Source of the DNA: Coprenecus sp964640305
GTDB lineage: Bacteria > Bacteroidota > Bacteroidia > Bacteroidales > UBA932
Length of the DNA: 47,117 nt
Direction of reading: 5' to 3'
NCBI GenBank assembly: GCA_964640305.1
Contig: CAZXFF010000012.1
Span: 1-47,117, forward strand
Below are positions 34,604 through 44,270 of the stretch, piece after piece. A model generated the notes under the pieces. The model worked only from the letters and a program-made list of their open reading frames with translations. It ran no database searches and was not told the origin of the DNA. How positions within the stretch are numbered: the first letter of the stretch is position 1; the number at the start of each line of letters is the position of its first letter. Both the position numbers and the translations under genes were made by a program.

Positions 34604-36598
34604 ATGAATTTTTCTACTACTTTCTTAAGCAGCTGCCTGCTCTCATGCTGTTTTGCCCTTGCATTCGGATGCAGCGGCAAATCCGGTCTTCCGTCAAAAG
34701 AAGGATCACTTCAGGAAATGTACTATACCCCTGACAAATGCGAGTTCAGTGTGTGGGCTCCCACTGCCAATTCCGTAAAACTGAGCATTTATGAAGACGG
34801 CCTTACAGGCTCCCCCTACTTCGTTACTTCCATGTCCCGGATAAAGGACGGCTCATGGACCGCTTCCGTAAACGGTGACCTTGACGGTAAATTCTATACT
34901 TTCAATGTGAAAGTACAAGGCAAGTGGCTTGGGGAGACACCGGGAATATTCGCTGTCGCTTCAGGTGCGAACGGACGCAGGGCCGCAATTGTGGATATGG
35001 AAAAGACCAATCCTTCCGGTTGGGACAAAGACTCCAGTCCCGCACCAGAGTCCTATGCTGACATCATCATATACGAAGTACATCACAGGGATTTTTCCAT
35101 TTCCGGGAATTCAGGGATGAAGAACAAAGGCAAGTATCTGGCAATGACGGAAAAGGGAACAGAAAACGGATACGGCAAATCTACCGGTATAGACCACCTG
35201 AAAGAACTGGGCATAACACATGTGCATCTGCTGCCTTCATATGATTTCGGATCCATTGACGAGACGCGGCTGGAAGAAAACAGATACAACTGGGGATACG
35301 ATCCCGTAAACTACAATCTTCCGGAAGGATCGTATTCGACCGACCCATACAATCCGTATACGAGAATCAGGGAATTCAAGGAAATGGTAAAGGCGCTTCA
35401 CGATGCCGGTATCAGTGTTATAATGGATGTCGTATACAACCACGTCTTCAATGCGGCAGCACACAGTTTCGAAAAGACAGTTCCCGGATATTTCTTCAGG
35501 ATGAATCCAGACGGCACCTTTGCAGACGGTTCAGCATGCGGGAATGAAACGGCTTCCGACAGGGAGATGATGCGCAGATACATGGTAGAGTCCGTATGCA
35601 GATGGGCAACCGAATATCATATCGACGGATTCCGTTTCGACCTCATGGGCATACATGATATCGAGACGATGAACGCCATACGCAAGGCTCTGGATGAAAT
35701 CGATCCGAGAATCTTCATATACGGTGAAGGTTGGGCCGCAAAAGCTCCCAAGTACCCTTCAGAGATGCTGGCCATGAAAGCCAACACTTACAAGATGCCG
35801 CGTATCGCAGCTTTTTCGGACGAAATGAGGGACGGTATCAGAGGTCCTTTCAACGACAATACCAAAGCCGGATTTGCTGCTGGCATCGCAGGAAATGAAG
35901 AAAACGTGAAATTCGGTATCGTAGGCGCCATAGAGCATCCCGGTGTGGACTATACTAAAGTGGATTATTCGAAACAGGCCTGGGCAGAACAGCCTACCCA
36001 GATGATTTCATACGTAACATGCCATGACGACATGTGTCTGACCGACAGGTTCAGAGCCACTGTCCCCGGTATCTCGGAAACCGAGATCATCAAGCTTGAC
36101 AAGCTTTCGCAGACCATTGTCCTTACATCCCAGGGTGTACCGTTCATACTTTCGGGCGAAGAATTGTTCAGAGACAAAAAAGGCGTCCACAACTCTTTTG
36201 AAAGCCCCGACAGCGTAAACCGCTTCGACTGGTTCAACAAAACCAAATATTACGATCTGTTCGAATATTACCGTGACCTTATCGCTCTACGCAAAGCACA
36301 TCCTGCATTCAGACTGGGAGATGCCGACCTGGTAAGAAAACATCTGGAATTCATCCCCACTGAAGCGGGAATCATAGCTTACCGCCTGAAAGGACATGCA
36401 GGTGGTGATCCATGTGAAGAAATAACAGTAATCTTCAATTCGCACAAGGATAGCAGAAAAGTACTCCTTGAAAATGCCGGAACAGCAACTTACCGTATAC
36501 TTTGCGCTGACGGGAAGATTGACCTGGAAGGCAATAAAACAATATCCGGACCCGAAATAAAAGTCGGACCCGGACAGGCCATGATAATCTGCAGATAA
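34604..36598 (+). CDS. pulA: Type I pullulanase (GH13), lipoprotein
   Basis: The 664-aa product has a lipoprotein signal (lipobox ALAFGC), a CBM48-like N-terminal domain (about 44-120, CEFSVWAPTANSVKL) and a GH13 barrel with the pullulanase signature YNWGYDPVNYN (about 227-237). Catalytic-region motifs follow in order: IMDVVYNHV (about 272), GFRFDLMGIH (nucleophile Asp, about 341-350), IYGEGWA (acid/base Glu, about 372) and YVTCHDD (about 470). It should cleave alpha-1,6 branches in pullulan, glycogen or starch fragments. It stands alone behind its own promoter and converges with the GH97 operon. GH97 SusB also acts on starch oligomers, so the two probably serve the same pathway. Confidence 0.94.
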   Translation: MNFSTTFLSSCLLSCCFALAFGCSGKSGLPSKEGSLQEMYYTPDKCEFSVWAPTANSVKLSIYEDGLTGSPYFVTSMSRIKDGSWTASVNGDLDGKFYTFNVKVQGKWLGETPGIFAVASGANGRRAAIVDMEKTNPSGWDKDSSPAPESYADIIIYEVHHRDFSISGNSGMKNKGKYLAMTEKGTENGYGKSTGIDHLKELGITHVHLLPSYDFGSIDETRLEENRYNWGYDPVNYNLPEGSYSTDPYNPYTRIREFKEMVKALHDAGISVIMDVVYNHVFNAAAHSFEKTVPGYFFRMNPDGTFADGSACGNETASDREMMRRYMVESVCRWATEYHIDGFRFDLMGIHDIETMNAIRKALDEIDPRIFIYGEGWAAKAPKYPSEMLAMKANTYKMPRIAAFSDEMRDGIRGPFNDNTKAGFAAGIAGNEENVKFGIVGAIEHPGVDYTKVDYSKQAWAEQPTQMISYVTCHDDMCLTDRFRATVPGISETEIIKLDKLSQTIVLTSQGVPFILSGEELFRDKKGVHNSFESPDSVNRFDWFNKTKYYDLFEYYRDLIALRKAHPAFRLGDADLVRKHLEFIPTEAGIIAYRLKGHAGGDPCEEITVIFNSHKDSRKVLLENAGTATYRILCADGKIDLEGNKTISGPEIKVGPGQAMIICR

Positions 36599-36606
36599 TA
36601 CTGCGT

Positions 36607-38139
36607 CTATATTTTCTTGAGAAGCGAAACCGCAGAATTATAATCTTCCACCATTCTGCGGACAACTTCAGCAGCTGAGGGCAGGTCTTCAATCAATGAA
36701 GCAACCTGCCCTATTTCCAGTTCTCCATCTTCAAGATCCCCTTCGAAGATACCTGCTTTTGCTTTCCCTCTTCCCAGTATCTCCTGAAGTTCTTCTTTGG
36801 AGGCGCCCCTGGCTTCCGCCTCGTCAATACGACGGAATAGGGCATTCTTTATCAGTCTGGTAGGACTCAGTTTCTTGAGCGACAGCATAGTGTCCCCTTC
36901 GCTCAACGAGAGGCACAGCATCTTGAAATCCTCGCTTGCACTGCTCTCTGCAGTAAGGGCGAAGCGGGTTCCTGCCTGTACACCGTCTGCTCCGAGAGCA
37001 AAGGCTGCTGCCATTGCACCACCTGTAGCGATGCCGCCTGCCGCTATGACGGGAATATCCACTGCAGCCCTTACTGCAGGGATCAGAACCATTGTAGAGG
37101 TTTCCTCCCTGCCGTTATGGCCTCCCGCTTCAAAACCCTCTGCAACAACGGCATCCACTCCGGCATCCTGACTCTTGCGGGCAAAATGCGAACTGGAAAC
37201 CACATGCGCTACTTTAATACCGGCATTATGCAGTTTTTCCGTCCATAGCCTGGGATTTCCGGCCGATGTAAAGACCACAGGGACCCGCTCATCAATAACC
37301 ACACTGATAAGATCAGCAGAATATGGAGACATAAGGGGAACGTTCACTCCAAACGGAAAAGCAGTGGCCTCCCTGCATTTTTCTATATGTTCGCGGAGAA
37401 GTTCAGGCTTCATGGAGCCGGATCCGATCAGTCCCAATCCTCCGGCATTGCTGACTGCAGAAGCCAGACGCCATCCGCTGCACCATACCATCCCTCCGGA
37501 CACGATCGGATATTTAATGCCGAAAACCGAGCATACTCTGTTGGATGACTCCTGGATATTGGAACGGGTCTCGCTCAATACTGCATCCATAAGAGTATCA
37601 TGCTCTTCCATAGGAACATTGTCCATAATCTGGAAATCAAAACAGATACCCACTTTGTATGGTGATACATGGAGTTCCGATATTCCGGCAAAAAGGCGGT
37701 CATAGAACCCCTTTCCCCTACCCATCCTGCCACCGCGCATGTCGAAAGCCACACCCGGGACAACCACAAGGTCAATATCCCCAAGCGATACTTCCTCTGC
37801 ACCTACCGAAGGCTCAGGGATAGAAAAGGATGCCCCTTCGCTCATCGCGTTCATACCTGTAAACCGGCGTATGCGCAAATCTTCTCCATCTACCACAGGA
37901 AGATACACTTTCTTCCCTGAAGCCGCACATTCCAACACCAGATCATGCGTACAGACCTCATCCGGAAGAGACCAGTAAAGCATTATACTTTTGGCCTGCC
38001 GGAATCTGGCGAGAGATTTCAGCCGTTCGACGACTTTCTCCGACCTGTATTTCTTTTCACTGGCAGGTATTGCCTTTTTCATCGAAGACACCAGTCTTCT
38101 GAGTTCCTTTTTCTTTTCTATATCAGTCAGTGTTGTCAT
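36607..38139 (-). CDS. Fusion of 5-formyltetrahydrofolate cyclo-ligase and nitronate monooxygenase/FabK-like flavoprotein
   Basis: The 510-aa protein joins two enzymes. Residues 1-190 are a cyclo-ligase (MTHFS) with KKELRRLVSSMKKAI, VPGVAFDMRGGRMGRGKGFYDR and a domain end HDTLMDAVLSE; this enzyme returns 5-formyl-THF to the folate pool using ATP. Residues about 200-510 are an FMN-dependent TIM barrel with GIKYPIVSGGMVW, NAGGLGLIGSG, EGFEAGGHNG, IPVIAAGGIATGG and GADGVQAGTRF, as in nitronate monooxygenases and FabK-type enoyl-ACP reductases. The junction reads through without a stop, and a GG-rich CAGGAG lies there, as if a ribosome-binding site had been absorbed. The gene follows GH97 after 14 bp. 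Confidence 0.88.
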   Translation of the reverse strand: MTTLTDIEKKKELRRLVSSMKKAIPASEKKYRSEKVVERLKSLARFRQAKSIMLYWSLPDEVCTHDLVLECAASGKKVYLPVVDGEDLRIRRFTGMNAMSEGASFSIPEPSVGAEEVSLGDIDLVVVPGVAFDMRGGRMGRGKGFYDRLFAGISELHVSPYKVGICFDFQIMDNVPMEEHDTLMDAVLSETRSNIQESSNRVCSVFGIKYPIVSGGMVWCSGWRLASAVSNAGGLGLIGSGSMKPELLREHIEKCREATAFPFGVNVPLMSPYSADLISVVIDERVPVVFTSAGNPRLWTEKLHNAGIKVAHVVSSSHFARKSQDAGVDAVVAEGFEAGGHNGREETSTMVLIPAVRAAVDIPVIAAGGIATGGAMAAAFALGADGVQAGTRFALTAESSASEDFKMLCLSLSEGDTMLSLKKLSPTRLIKNALFRRIDEAEARGASKEELQEILGRGKAKAGIFEGDLEDGELEIGQVASLIEDLPSAAEVVRRMVEDYNSAVSLLKKI

Positions 38140-38153
38140 AACCGAGAGGTTCC

Positions 38154-40310
38154 TTATTTAAGTTTTCCTGAAAGTTTTTTAAGGCCCTTGACATCATCCT
38201 TGTCCGAGACTTCCATTATGCTGATCGCATATCCTCCGCCCGGAGCAGCTTTAAGCTCGAGGGTTGTTTTGGAAGTAACTGTCCCTTTCCTTATCACATA
38301 GGCCTGTGGATTTGTTTTGTAGTGGGCATCCGGAGCATCCATATATACTGTTGCCACATACTTCCTTTCCGGATCCAGGAAATCCAGATCAAGGACAGAA
38401 GTGTGCCCTTCTTCCCCGCTCGTGCAGCCTACAAACCAGTTCTCCGTTCCCTTTGCCTTACGGGCCGCTGTCACATAGCGTCCGGGCTCTGCTTCGAGAT
38501 ATCTGCTGTCATCCCAGTCTACTGCGACATCCTTGATGAACTGGAATGCATCCATGAATCTCTCATAGTTTTCGGGCAGGTCAGCAGCCATCTGCAATGG
38601 ACTGTAAAGAGTCACATAGAGAGCAAGCTGACGTGCCAGAGTAGTATTGGCATGGGAATTATTGGAAGGATTTATCTTACTGATATCCATCTCGAAAATA
38701 CCGGGAGTATAGTCCATAGGACCACCTTGAAGACGGGTAAAAGGCAGAATGGTAGTATGGAACGGCTTGCTGCCTCCGAAAGCCTCGTACTCAGTACCGC
38801 GGGCAGATTCATTGCCTATAAGATTCGGATATGTCCTGCACAGGCCTGTAGGCCTTACGGCTTCGTGCCCGTTGACCATGATATGGTGCTTTGCGGCTTC
38901 CGTAACTGCATAGAGGTAATGGTTGTTCATCCATTGTCCGTAATGATGTTCGCCTCTCGGGATAATATTCCCCACATACCCTGATTTGACAGAATTGTAG
39001 CCGTATTTTTCCATCAGTTCATAGGCAGCCTTCATATGACGCTCATAGTTTCTGGTTGAAGCGGATGTTTCGTGATGCATCATAAGGCGCACCCCTTTCG
39101 AATGGGCATATTCATTGAGCGCCTTGATGTCGAAATCCGGATAAGGCGTCAGGAAATCGAAGACATAATCCTTGGAATTGCCGAACCAGTCTTCCCAACC
39201 GATATTCCAGCCTTCCACAAGAACCTGGTCGAATCCGTGCTCTGCTGCAAAATCAATGTATTTCCTCACATTCTCGTTATTGGCTCCATGCCTTCCGTGT
39301 GGCTTCAGGTCTGAATAGTCCACCATGTCCAGCTTGACGGAAGGCAATTCGGAGGTATATGACCAGTCGCTTGCACCGGTTATCATCTCCCACCATACTC
39401 CGACATACTTCACGGGCTTTATCCATGATACATCTTCATAGGCACACGGCTCATTGAGGTTCAGGATAAGATTTGAAGCCAGGATTTCCCTTGCGTCATC
39501 ACTGACCATGACTGTCCGCCATGGTGTCGTACAGGGCGCCTGCTGGTATCCTTTGTTTCCGGTAGCATCCGGTGTCAGCCACGATTCGAAGACAAAATTC
39601 CTGTCATCCAGATTCAAGTGCATACAGGAATAGTCGATCAGGGCTGCCTCATGGAGGTTTATATACAGACCTTCATCTGTTTTCATCTGAAGTGAAGTCT
39701 GCACTCCGGTCGGAGAGAACTGTGTCTGCGATGCATTGCCTGTTATCGCCGCATCCATCTTAGGCCTTATTTCCGAAAGCCTTGACTCCACATAGTCGTA
39801 TTCCTGAGTATCGTAATCCCCCGGAATCCACCAGGCCACATGGTCTCCTGTCATTGCAAACTGCGTATGTTCCTCCTTGATCACAAAATACACCAGGTTT
39901 TTCTGCTGCGGGAATTCATAGCGGAAACCTACCCCCTCATCATACACCCTGAATCGAATGTTCATGAGACGGTCGGAAGAGACCTGTCTCAACTCTACCA
40001 AAAGCTCATTGTAATGGTTACGTATGGAGGATGTCTCTCCCCATACCGGTTCCCAAGTTTCATCAAAAGAAGTCATGGAAGTCTTCAGAATCTCGAATCC
40101 GTCCATAAGATTCGGGGTACCGTTCAGCTCCAGCCCCAAAGTACTTGGTTTGATTACCTGAATACCCTTATAGTATACCTCATAGGTTGGAGTTCCTCCT
40201 TCAGAAAGGTAGAACACACTCCTGACAATGCCTCCAGGAGACAGGACTTCATCTGCCCATACTGTAATGTCGGCCATAAACAACGCTAAAGCTAAAATAA
40301 TCCGTTTCAT
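38154..40310 (-). CDS. susB: GH97 alpha-glucosidase, SusB-like
   Basis: The 718-aa product has a signal peptide (1-19) and the full GH97 plan: N-terminal beta-super-sandwich (about 22-290), barrel (about 291-590) and C-terminal beta domain. Motifs equal those remembered for SusB of Bacteroides thetaiotaomicron: MMHHETSASTRNYERHM (Glu near 412), GYVGNIIPRGEHHYGQWMNNHY, HEAVRPTGLCRTYPN and NESARGTEYEAFGG. The Glu in HHET and the later Glu residues point to the inverting alpha-glucoside type rather than the retaining galactosidase type. It should release glucose from maltooligosaccharides in the periplasm. No susC/susD genes are present. Confidence 0.93.
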   Translation of the reverse strand: MKRIILALALFMADITVWADEVLSPGGIVRSVFYLSEGGTPTYEVYYKGIQVIKPSTLGLELNGTPNLMDGFEILKTSMTSFDETWEPVWGETSSIRNHYNELLVELRQVSSDRLMNIRFRVYDEGVGFRYEFPQQKNLVYFVIKEEHTQFAMTGDHVAWWIPGDYDTQEYDYVESRLSEIRPKMDAAITGNASQTQFSPTGVQTSLQMKTDEGLYINLHEAALIDYSCMHLNLDDRNFVFESWLTPDATGNKGYQQAPCTTPWRTVMVSDDAREILASNLILNLNEPCAYEDVSWIKPVKYVGVWWEMITGASDWSYTSELPSVKLDMVDYSDLKPHGRHGANNENVRKYIDFAAEHGFDQVLVEGWNIGWEDWFGNSKDYVFDFLTPYPDFDIKALNEYAHSKGVRLMMHHETSASTRNYERHMKAAYELMEKYGYNSVKSGYVGNIIPRGEHHYGQWMNNHYLYAVTEAAKHHIMVNGHEAVRPTGLCRTYPNLIGNESARGTEYEAFGGSKPFHTTILPFTRLQGGPMDYTPGIFEMDISKINPSNNSHANTTLARQLALYVTLYSPLQMAADLPENYERFMDAFQFIKDVAVDWDDSRYLEAEPGRYVTAARKAKGTENWFVGCTSGEEGHTSVLDLDFLDPERKYVATVYMDAPDAHYKTNPQAYVIRKGTVTSKTTLELKAAPGGGYAISIMEVSDKDDVKGLKKLSGKLK

Positions 40311-40350
40311 ATTGTTTTTCTGTATCAGTTCGGTATTGATATTTATCCTG

Positions 40351-40358
40351 CAAAAATA
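40351..40358 (-). promoter_or_regulatory. -7 box for the GH97 operon
   Basis: On the minus strand TATTTTTG matches TAnnTTTG, about 40 bp before the ATG at 40310. The -33 box is unclear. Confidence 0.55.
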
Positions 40359-40432
40359 CTAAAATTTAAGATTCAGTCATTGAAGCTGTAACATTATTGT
40401 TCATGGCCTGAACACGCAACGGGATTTTTACA

Positions 40433-40440
40433 TACTTTTG
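40433..40440 (+). promoter_or_regulatory. -7 box directly before queH
   Basis: TACTTTTG matches TAnnTTTG exactly and ends only 4 bp before the ATG at 40445, so transcription would start at or beside the start codon (a leaderless message). No -33 box is seen at 19-21 bp upstream. Confidence 0.45.
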
Positions 40441-40444
40441 CCAT

Positions 40445-41086
40445 ATGCAAAAAGTACTGTTACATTCTTGCTGCGCTCCATGCTCTGCCGCCATCCTGGA
40501 ATGGATGGGACAGAACGGCTATGAGCCCATGATCCTGTTCTACAATCCTAATATCTTCCCAGAAGAGGAATATCTCAAACGCAAGGACGAAATCGTAAGG
40601 TATGCCCATGAAACAGGAGTGGAAATTACAGACCTGGACGGGATGGACACACAAGCCCTCACAGCAACGGAGGAAAGCGGGACAATGCTGCCTGAAAACA
40701 ATAAGTCAGGGCAATCGTCAATCTGGAACATACAACATTCCAGGTGGCTGGAATGCACCGTAGGCCTGGAAAACGAACCGGAACGCGGAAGACGTTGTCT
40801 CGCCTGTTTCAGACACCGTCTGTGCGTTGCAGCCTCTTTTGCTGCAGAACACGGCATTCCTCTCTTCACAACTACTCTCGCATCCTCCCGCTGGAAAGAC
40901 ATCAGGCAGATCAACGAAGCCGGATTCTATGCAGAAGAGCATTACGGACGTGGTCAGACCCGGTTCTGGGACCGCAACTGGCGCAAGGGAGGTCTCTACG
41001 AGCGCCGCAACATACTTGCAAAGCAATTCTACAACCAACAATACTGCGGATGTGAATTCAGCCTTAATTCCAGAAAATCCCGATAA
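40445..41086 (+). CDS. queH: Epoxyqueuosine reductase QueH
   Basis: QueH carries out the last step of queuosine synthesis, reducing epoxyqueuosine in tRNA to queuosine. The 213-aa product starts MQKVLLHSCCAPCSAA with the family's Cys-Cys and CxxC-like cluster, includes GRRCLACFRHRL (about 116-127) and FTTTLASSRWKD, and ends with the conserved YCGCEFSL. These Cys residues bind the iron-sulphur cluster and second metal. The length is typical. It ends exactly where the convergent corA gene ends, with no spacer. Confidence 0.95.
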   Translation: MQKVLLHSCCAPCSAAILEWMGQNGYEPMILFYNPNIFPEEEYLKRKDEIVRYAHETGVEITDLDGMDTQALTATEESGTMLPENNKSGQSSIWNIQHSRWLECTVGLENEPERGRRCLACFRHRLCVAASFAAEHGIPLFTTTLASSRWKDIRQINEAGFYAEEHYGRGQTRFWDRNWRKGGLYERRNILAKQFYNQQYCGCEFSLNSRKSR

Positions 41087-42109
41087 CTATTTCCACTTCC
41101 TTGACCGCAGCAACAAGAACACCGATACCCCGATGATGCACATTACTCCAATGGCAAAAGGATATCCCCACCGCCACTCCAGTTCCGGCATATTGCTGAA
41201 ATTCATGCCCCACACTCCTGCAAGGAATGTAAGCGGGATAAATATTGTGGAAACAATGGTAAGTCTCTTCATTATATCGTTCATCCTCAAATCATTGTTC
41301 GCAATATAGAGATCCACTAGGGAGGCCAGGGTCTCCCGGCATATTTCAATTTTCTGGCTAACATTGAGGATATGGTCTCCGACATCATTGAAAAACACCC
41401 TGTTGGCCTTGTGGATCAGAGCAGAGTCAGATCTGAGCAATTTAGGATACTGTTCTTTCAACGGCATGACTGTCTGTTTGATACGCAGATACTCCCTACG
41501 GAGACTCTGTATGCGGATACCCAGGGACTTGTCATTTTCAGATGACAGCAATTGCGACTCCAGATCATCCATCTGTGAATCGATACGGTTTATTTCTGCC
41601 AGGTGGTTGGCAAGCATACCATTCAGTATGACCGTAAGGAGATAATCGGTTTGACGGCCTCTTATTCTGAAGACATTGCTCTTTATCCCGTCAATAATGT
41701 CCTCGAATATCCTGACATTGCACACTTCGGAAAACGTCAGGACAAAAGCGGCTCCCTGTACAACCGACACCTGCACTTCGGAATCCCCGATAAAGACTTT
41801 AGTGATAATCACATTATATTTGTCCTTCTCCTCTACCTTGCTGGGATGGCTTACATTGAGGATATCCTGCTCGGCAAGCGGATCCACGCCATAGAGAGAA
41901 CATATGGCCGACACCGTCTCCGCTGAAGACAGGCCGCTTACATGAATCCATGAAACTCCCTGAAAGTCTTTCAGATTTCCGATATAGTCCACATTAACAT
42001 CCCTATGCAGTTCCAGACTGTCTGCCGAATACAGGCATACGTTTATTACCGGATCAAGCCTGTGTTCCCCCGAGTATGCCGAATTTTCATCCAGAAGATT
42101 GTTTTTCAT
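41087..42109 (-). CDS. corA: CorA-type magnesium/cobalt channel
   Basis: From the ATG at 42109 (MKNNLLDENSAYSG) the product is 340 aa. It has an N-terminal cytosolic alpha/beta domain, a long helix (about 200-275) and two C-terminal membrane segments, the first ending in the CorA selectivity motif GMNF (in FLAGVWGMNFSNMPELEW). The final tail is basic (LLLRSRKWK). An open frame continues upstream to 42217 but runs through the terminator hairpin of the neighbouring gene and is not conserved in kind, so I reject it. It converges with queH. Confidence 0.94.
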   Translation of the reverse strand: MKNNLLDENSAYSGEHRLDPVINVCLYSADSLELHRDVNVDYIGNLKDFQGVSWIHVSGLSSAETVSAICSLYGVDPLAEQDILNVSHPSKVEEKDKYNVIITKVFIGDSEVQVSVVQGAAFVLTFSEVCNVRIFEDIIDGIKSNVFRIRGRQTDYLLTVILNGMLANHLAEINRIDSQMDDLESQLLSSENDKSLGIRIQSLRREYLRIKQTVMPLKEQYPKLLRSDSALIHKANRVFFNDVGDHILNVSQKIEICRETLASLVDLYIANNDLRMNDIMKRLTIVSTIFIPLTFLAGVWGMNFSNMPELEWRWGYPFAIGVMCIIGVSVFLLLRSRKWK

Positions 42110-42165
42110 ATGAAAGCCATTAGTCCTGTCCCGACAAAGATAGTGTTTTTCGTTCACTGTAATGC

Positions 42166-42205
42166 AAAAGGCTCCGGAGAAAGAGCAGACTCTTTCTCCG
42201 GAGCC
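42166..42205 (-). terminator. Strong terminator after the M28 peptidase gene
   Basis: GGCTCCGGAGAAAGAG (42170-42185) and its exact reverse complement (42190-42205) form a perfect 16-bp stem with a 4-nt loop, followed on the minus strand by TTTT. It lies 40 bp past the stop codon and insulates corA. Confidence 0.93.
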
Positions 42206-42245
42206 AATAATTGTCATATAGCCGGCATATCACCGGATCCTATGC

Positions 42246-43763
42246 CTATTTCTTCTTATCAGTATGCATCTGCGGTTCGAAAGGGATTCTGCCGTCATCC
42301 ATTGCTGCATTGAGTGCAATCCATGCAACTACTGCTGCATTATGCTTCAGATCTGGAATAGACAATCTTTCATATGTATCCATAACGGTATGGTATGTCC
42401 TTCCGTATCCGAGCGGATCCTGAATGAACTGGAATGCAGGGAGACCCTTTGACTGGAAAATCATATGGTCGGTGCCGCTTGTTCTTCTTGGAGACAGGAT
42501 TGTGAATCCAAGAGGTTCCAGTGCTTTGCTCCACTCTTCGAAGAACGGGAATGCCATGTCGTTTTCTTCCAGGTAGATTCCCCTGAACATTCCTGAACCG
42601 TTATCCATATTCAGATAAAGGGCAAAGTTGTCAAAAGCCGGAGTCTCCTTGCCATTTTTCATAAGTACATTCCTCATATATCCTCCGGACCCCATAAGTC
42701 CCTGTTCTTCACCACCCCACAAAGCTATGCGGATAGTTCTCCTGGGAGATATGCCGAGACTTTTGATGATCCTCATTGCTTCAAGCATAACGATGCATCC
42801 TGAAGCATTGTCGGCTGCACCGGTCCCGCCATGCCATGAATCGAAGTGAGCACCAAGCAGCACTACTTGATCTTTCAGGTCCGGATCTGTACCGGGAATT
42901 TCAGCGATGACATTATGGACTTCGTCACACTTCGAGAATTCATTCTTGATTTCCACTTCCATTGTCACGGAATGCCCGTTGCTGATAAGCCTTGCCATAC
43001 GGCCATGATCCTCAACAGGCAATACGATCTGTGCAGGAGGTTCGGGATCACCCTGCTTGTATGCTACACTGGTAGAAGTAGGAACATTGAACTCGCCTCC
43101 GTCAGTCAGGATAACTGCAGGATCTTCAGCCGCAACCATCTTGAGAATTGCACGGCTGATATTGGGAGCATATGAACCATAGCTGTATTTTGCCGGTGCC
43201 GTTGACCTAGGATCGCTCTCCAGTGCCGCAAGTTCCTCTTCAGTATACCGTTTTGCCAGAGGTTCGAATTTGAGGTCATAAGACCTTGTCGGTGGAACAA
43301 GGACAATCTTGCCTTTGAGTTTTCCCTTATACTGTTCAAGATCTTCCTCTTTTTCAGCTTTAATAAGGACCACCTCACCTTTTACAAGACCATCTGTGCT
43401 GCCGCTCCATGCTTTGGGGTTGCACATGAAATGACAGTAATAGGGAGACGTCATAGCTGCATATGTTTTTACGTTATCCCATCCTCCTTTGCTGAATTTG
43501 GAAGCAAACTCAATTCTGGCATTTTTCAATCCCATTTCTTCCATTTTCTCTTTCATAAGGAGTTCAGCCCTCGCGCACTGTTTTGAACCCACAAGCCTGG
43601 AACCGAGATAATCGGTTGTCCACTGGGCGAATTCATCCATCTGGGAGAACTTGAACGCCTCCTGCTTTACCTTGTAGGCTGTCTCAAGCGATAAAGACTG
43701 CTGGGCGGACAGAGCTATAGCAGACAAAGCTATAGCCACAATAGCAAAAGCTAATCTTTTCAT
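42246..43763 (-). CDS. Exported M28-family aminopeptidase
   Basis: The 505-aa product has a signal peptide (1-20, cleaved after LSAQ), an inserted PA-like domain (about 115-260) and an M28 two-zinc peptidase domain. Zinc ligands are visible: LLGAHFDSWHGGTGAADNASG (His and bridging Asp, about 303-322), WGGEEQGLMGS (catalytic Glu pair, near 351), LNMDNGSG (Asp) and YHTVMDTYE (His). It should remove N-terminal residues from peptides in the periplasm or outside. It has its own -7 box and a strong terminator, so it is a single-gene unit. Confidence 0.93.
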   Translation of the reverse strand: MKRLAFAIVAIALSAIALSAQQSLSLETAYKVKQEAFKFSQMDEFAQWTTDYLGSRLVGSKQCARAELLMKEKMEEMGLKNARIEFASKFSKGGWDNVKTYAAMTSPYYCHFMCNPKAWSGSTDGLVKGEVVLIKAEKEEDLEQYKGKLKGKIVLVPPTRSYDLKFEPLAKRYTEEELAALESDPRSTAPAKYSYGSYAPNISRAILKMVAAEDPAVILTDGGEFNVPTSTSVAYKQGDPEPPAQIVLPVEDHGRMARLISNGHSVTMEVEIKNEFSKCDEVHNVIAEIPGTDPDLKDQVVLLGAHFDSWHGGTGAADNASGCIVMLEAMRIIKSLGISPRRTIRIALWGGEEQGLMGSGGYMRNVLMKNGKETPAFDNFALYLNMDNGSGMFRGIYLEENDMAFPFFEEWSKALEPLGFTILSPRRTSGTDHMIFQSKGLPAFQFIQDPLGYGRTYHTVMDTYERLSIPDLKHNAAVVAWIALNAAMDDGRIPFEPQMHTDKKK

Positions 43764-43801
43764 ATTCGTACTTCTTTAGTTTTGGGTTAATATAAGCATC
43801 A

Positions 43802-43809
43802 CAAATATA
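43802..43809 (-). promoter_or_regulatory. -7 box of the M28 peptidase gene
   Basis: On the minus strand TATATTTG matches TAnnTTTG exactly, about 40 bp before the ATG at 43763. The -33 box is not clear. Confidence 0.55.
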
Positions 43810-44270
43810 ATTTTTTTTGCTCCCTATTATCATCACTGGAGGATTTTTTTGAAAATTTTATGAACTCCATACAAATTACAATCTGGACTGCAGTACCCTG
43901 AACATGATTTGCATCCATTTTCCGCTCTACCCCCACTCTGTCCTCTCTGACACATCCGGACCCAGACGGAATTTCCGGCCTGAACCACCTCTCCATACAC
44001 CGATACACCCTCAAAGTCATCCCGAAATCCCGTGGAACGGTTCGCAAAACCATCCCAGATTCCCTGGAGCAGCCCGTAAAGACACACAACGGCTTACAAC
44101 TTCAATTCCTCCGCAAGAAAACCGGTCCTTTTTGGCTATCCAGCAGAGTATCGATTCATTACCCTAAATCGTGCAGTGCGCCTGCGAAAAGTGCAGGCCA
44201 TACCGTCAGACTTCCGAGGCTTTGGGACTGAATGGATCGCAGCTGTAGATATAACCGCCTTCCGAAAGGA
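43810..44270. other. Gene-poor intergenic stretch
   Basis: I find no gene I would support here. Overlapping short frames on the minus strand (up to 96 aa, 43799-44089) have no start context, signal or family resemblance that I recognise. A small hairpin CCTGC-N7-GCAGG lies at 44181-44197. The base composition is more C-rich than the A/T-rich promoters around it, so a decayed gene or repeat is possible. Confidence 0.5.

Noticed and set aside
42110..42217. N-terminal extension of CorA
   Set aside because: The extra 36 codons pass through the terminator of the M28 gene and do not resemble CorA; the ATG at 42109 gives a normal protein.
43799..44089. Small protein genes on the minus strand between the M28 peptidase gene and the 67-bp repeats
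   Set aside because: Two overlapping frames compete and neither shows a signal peptide, family motif or ribosome-binding site. They also overlap the peptidase promoter region.
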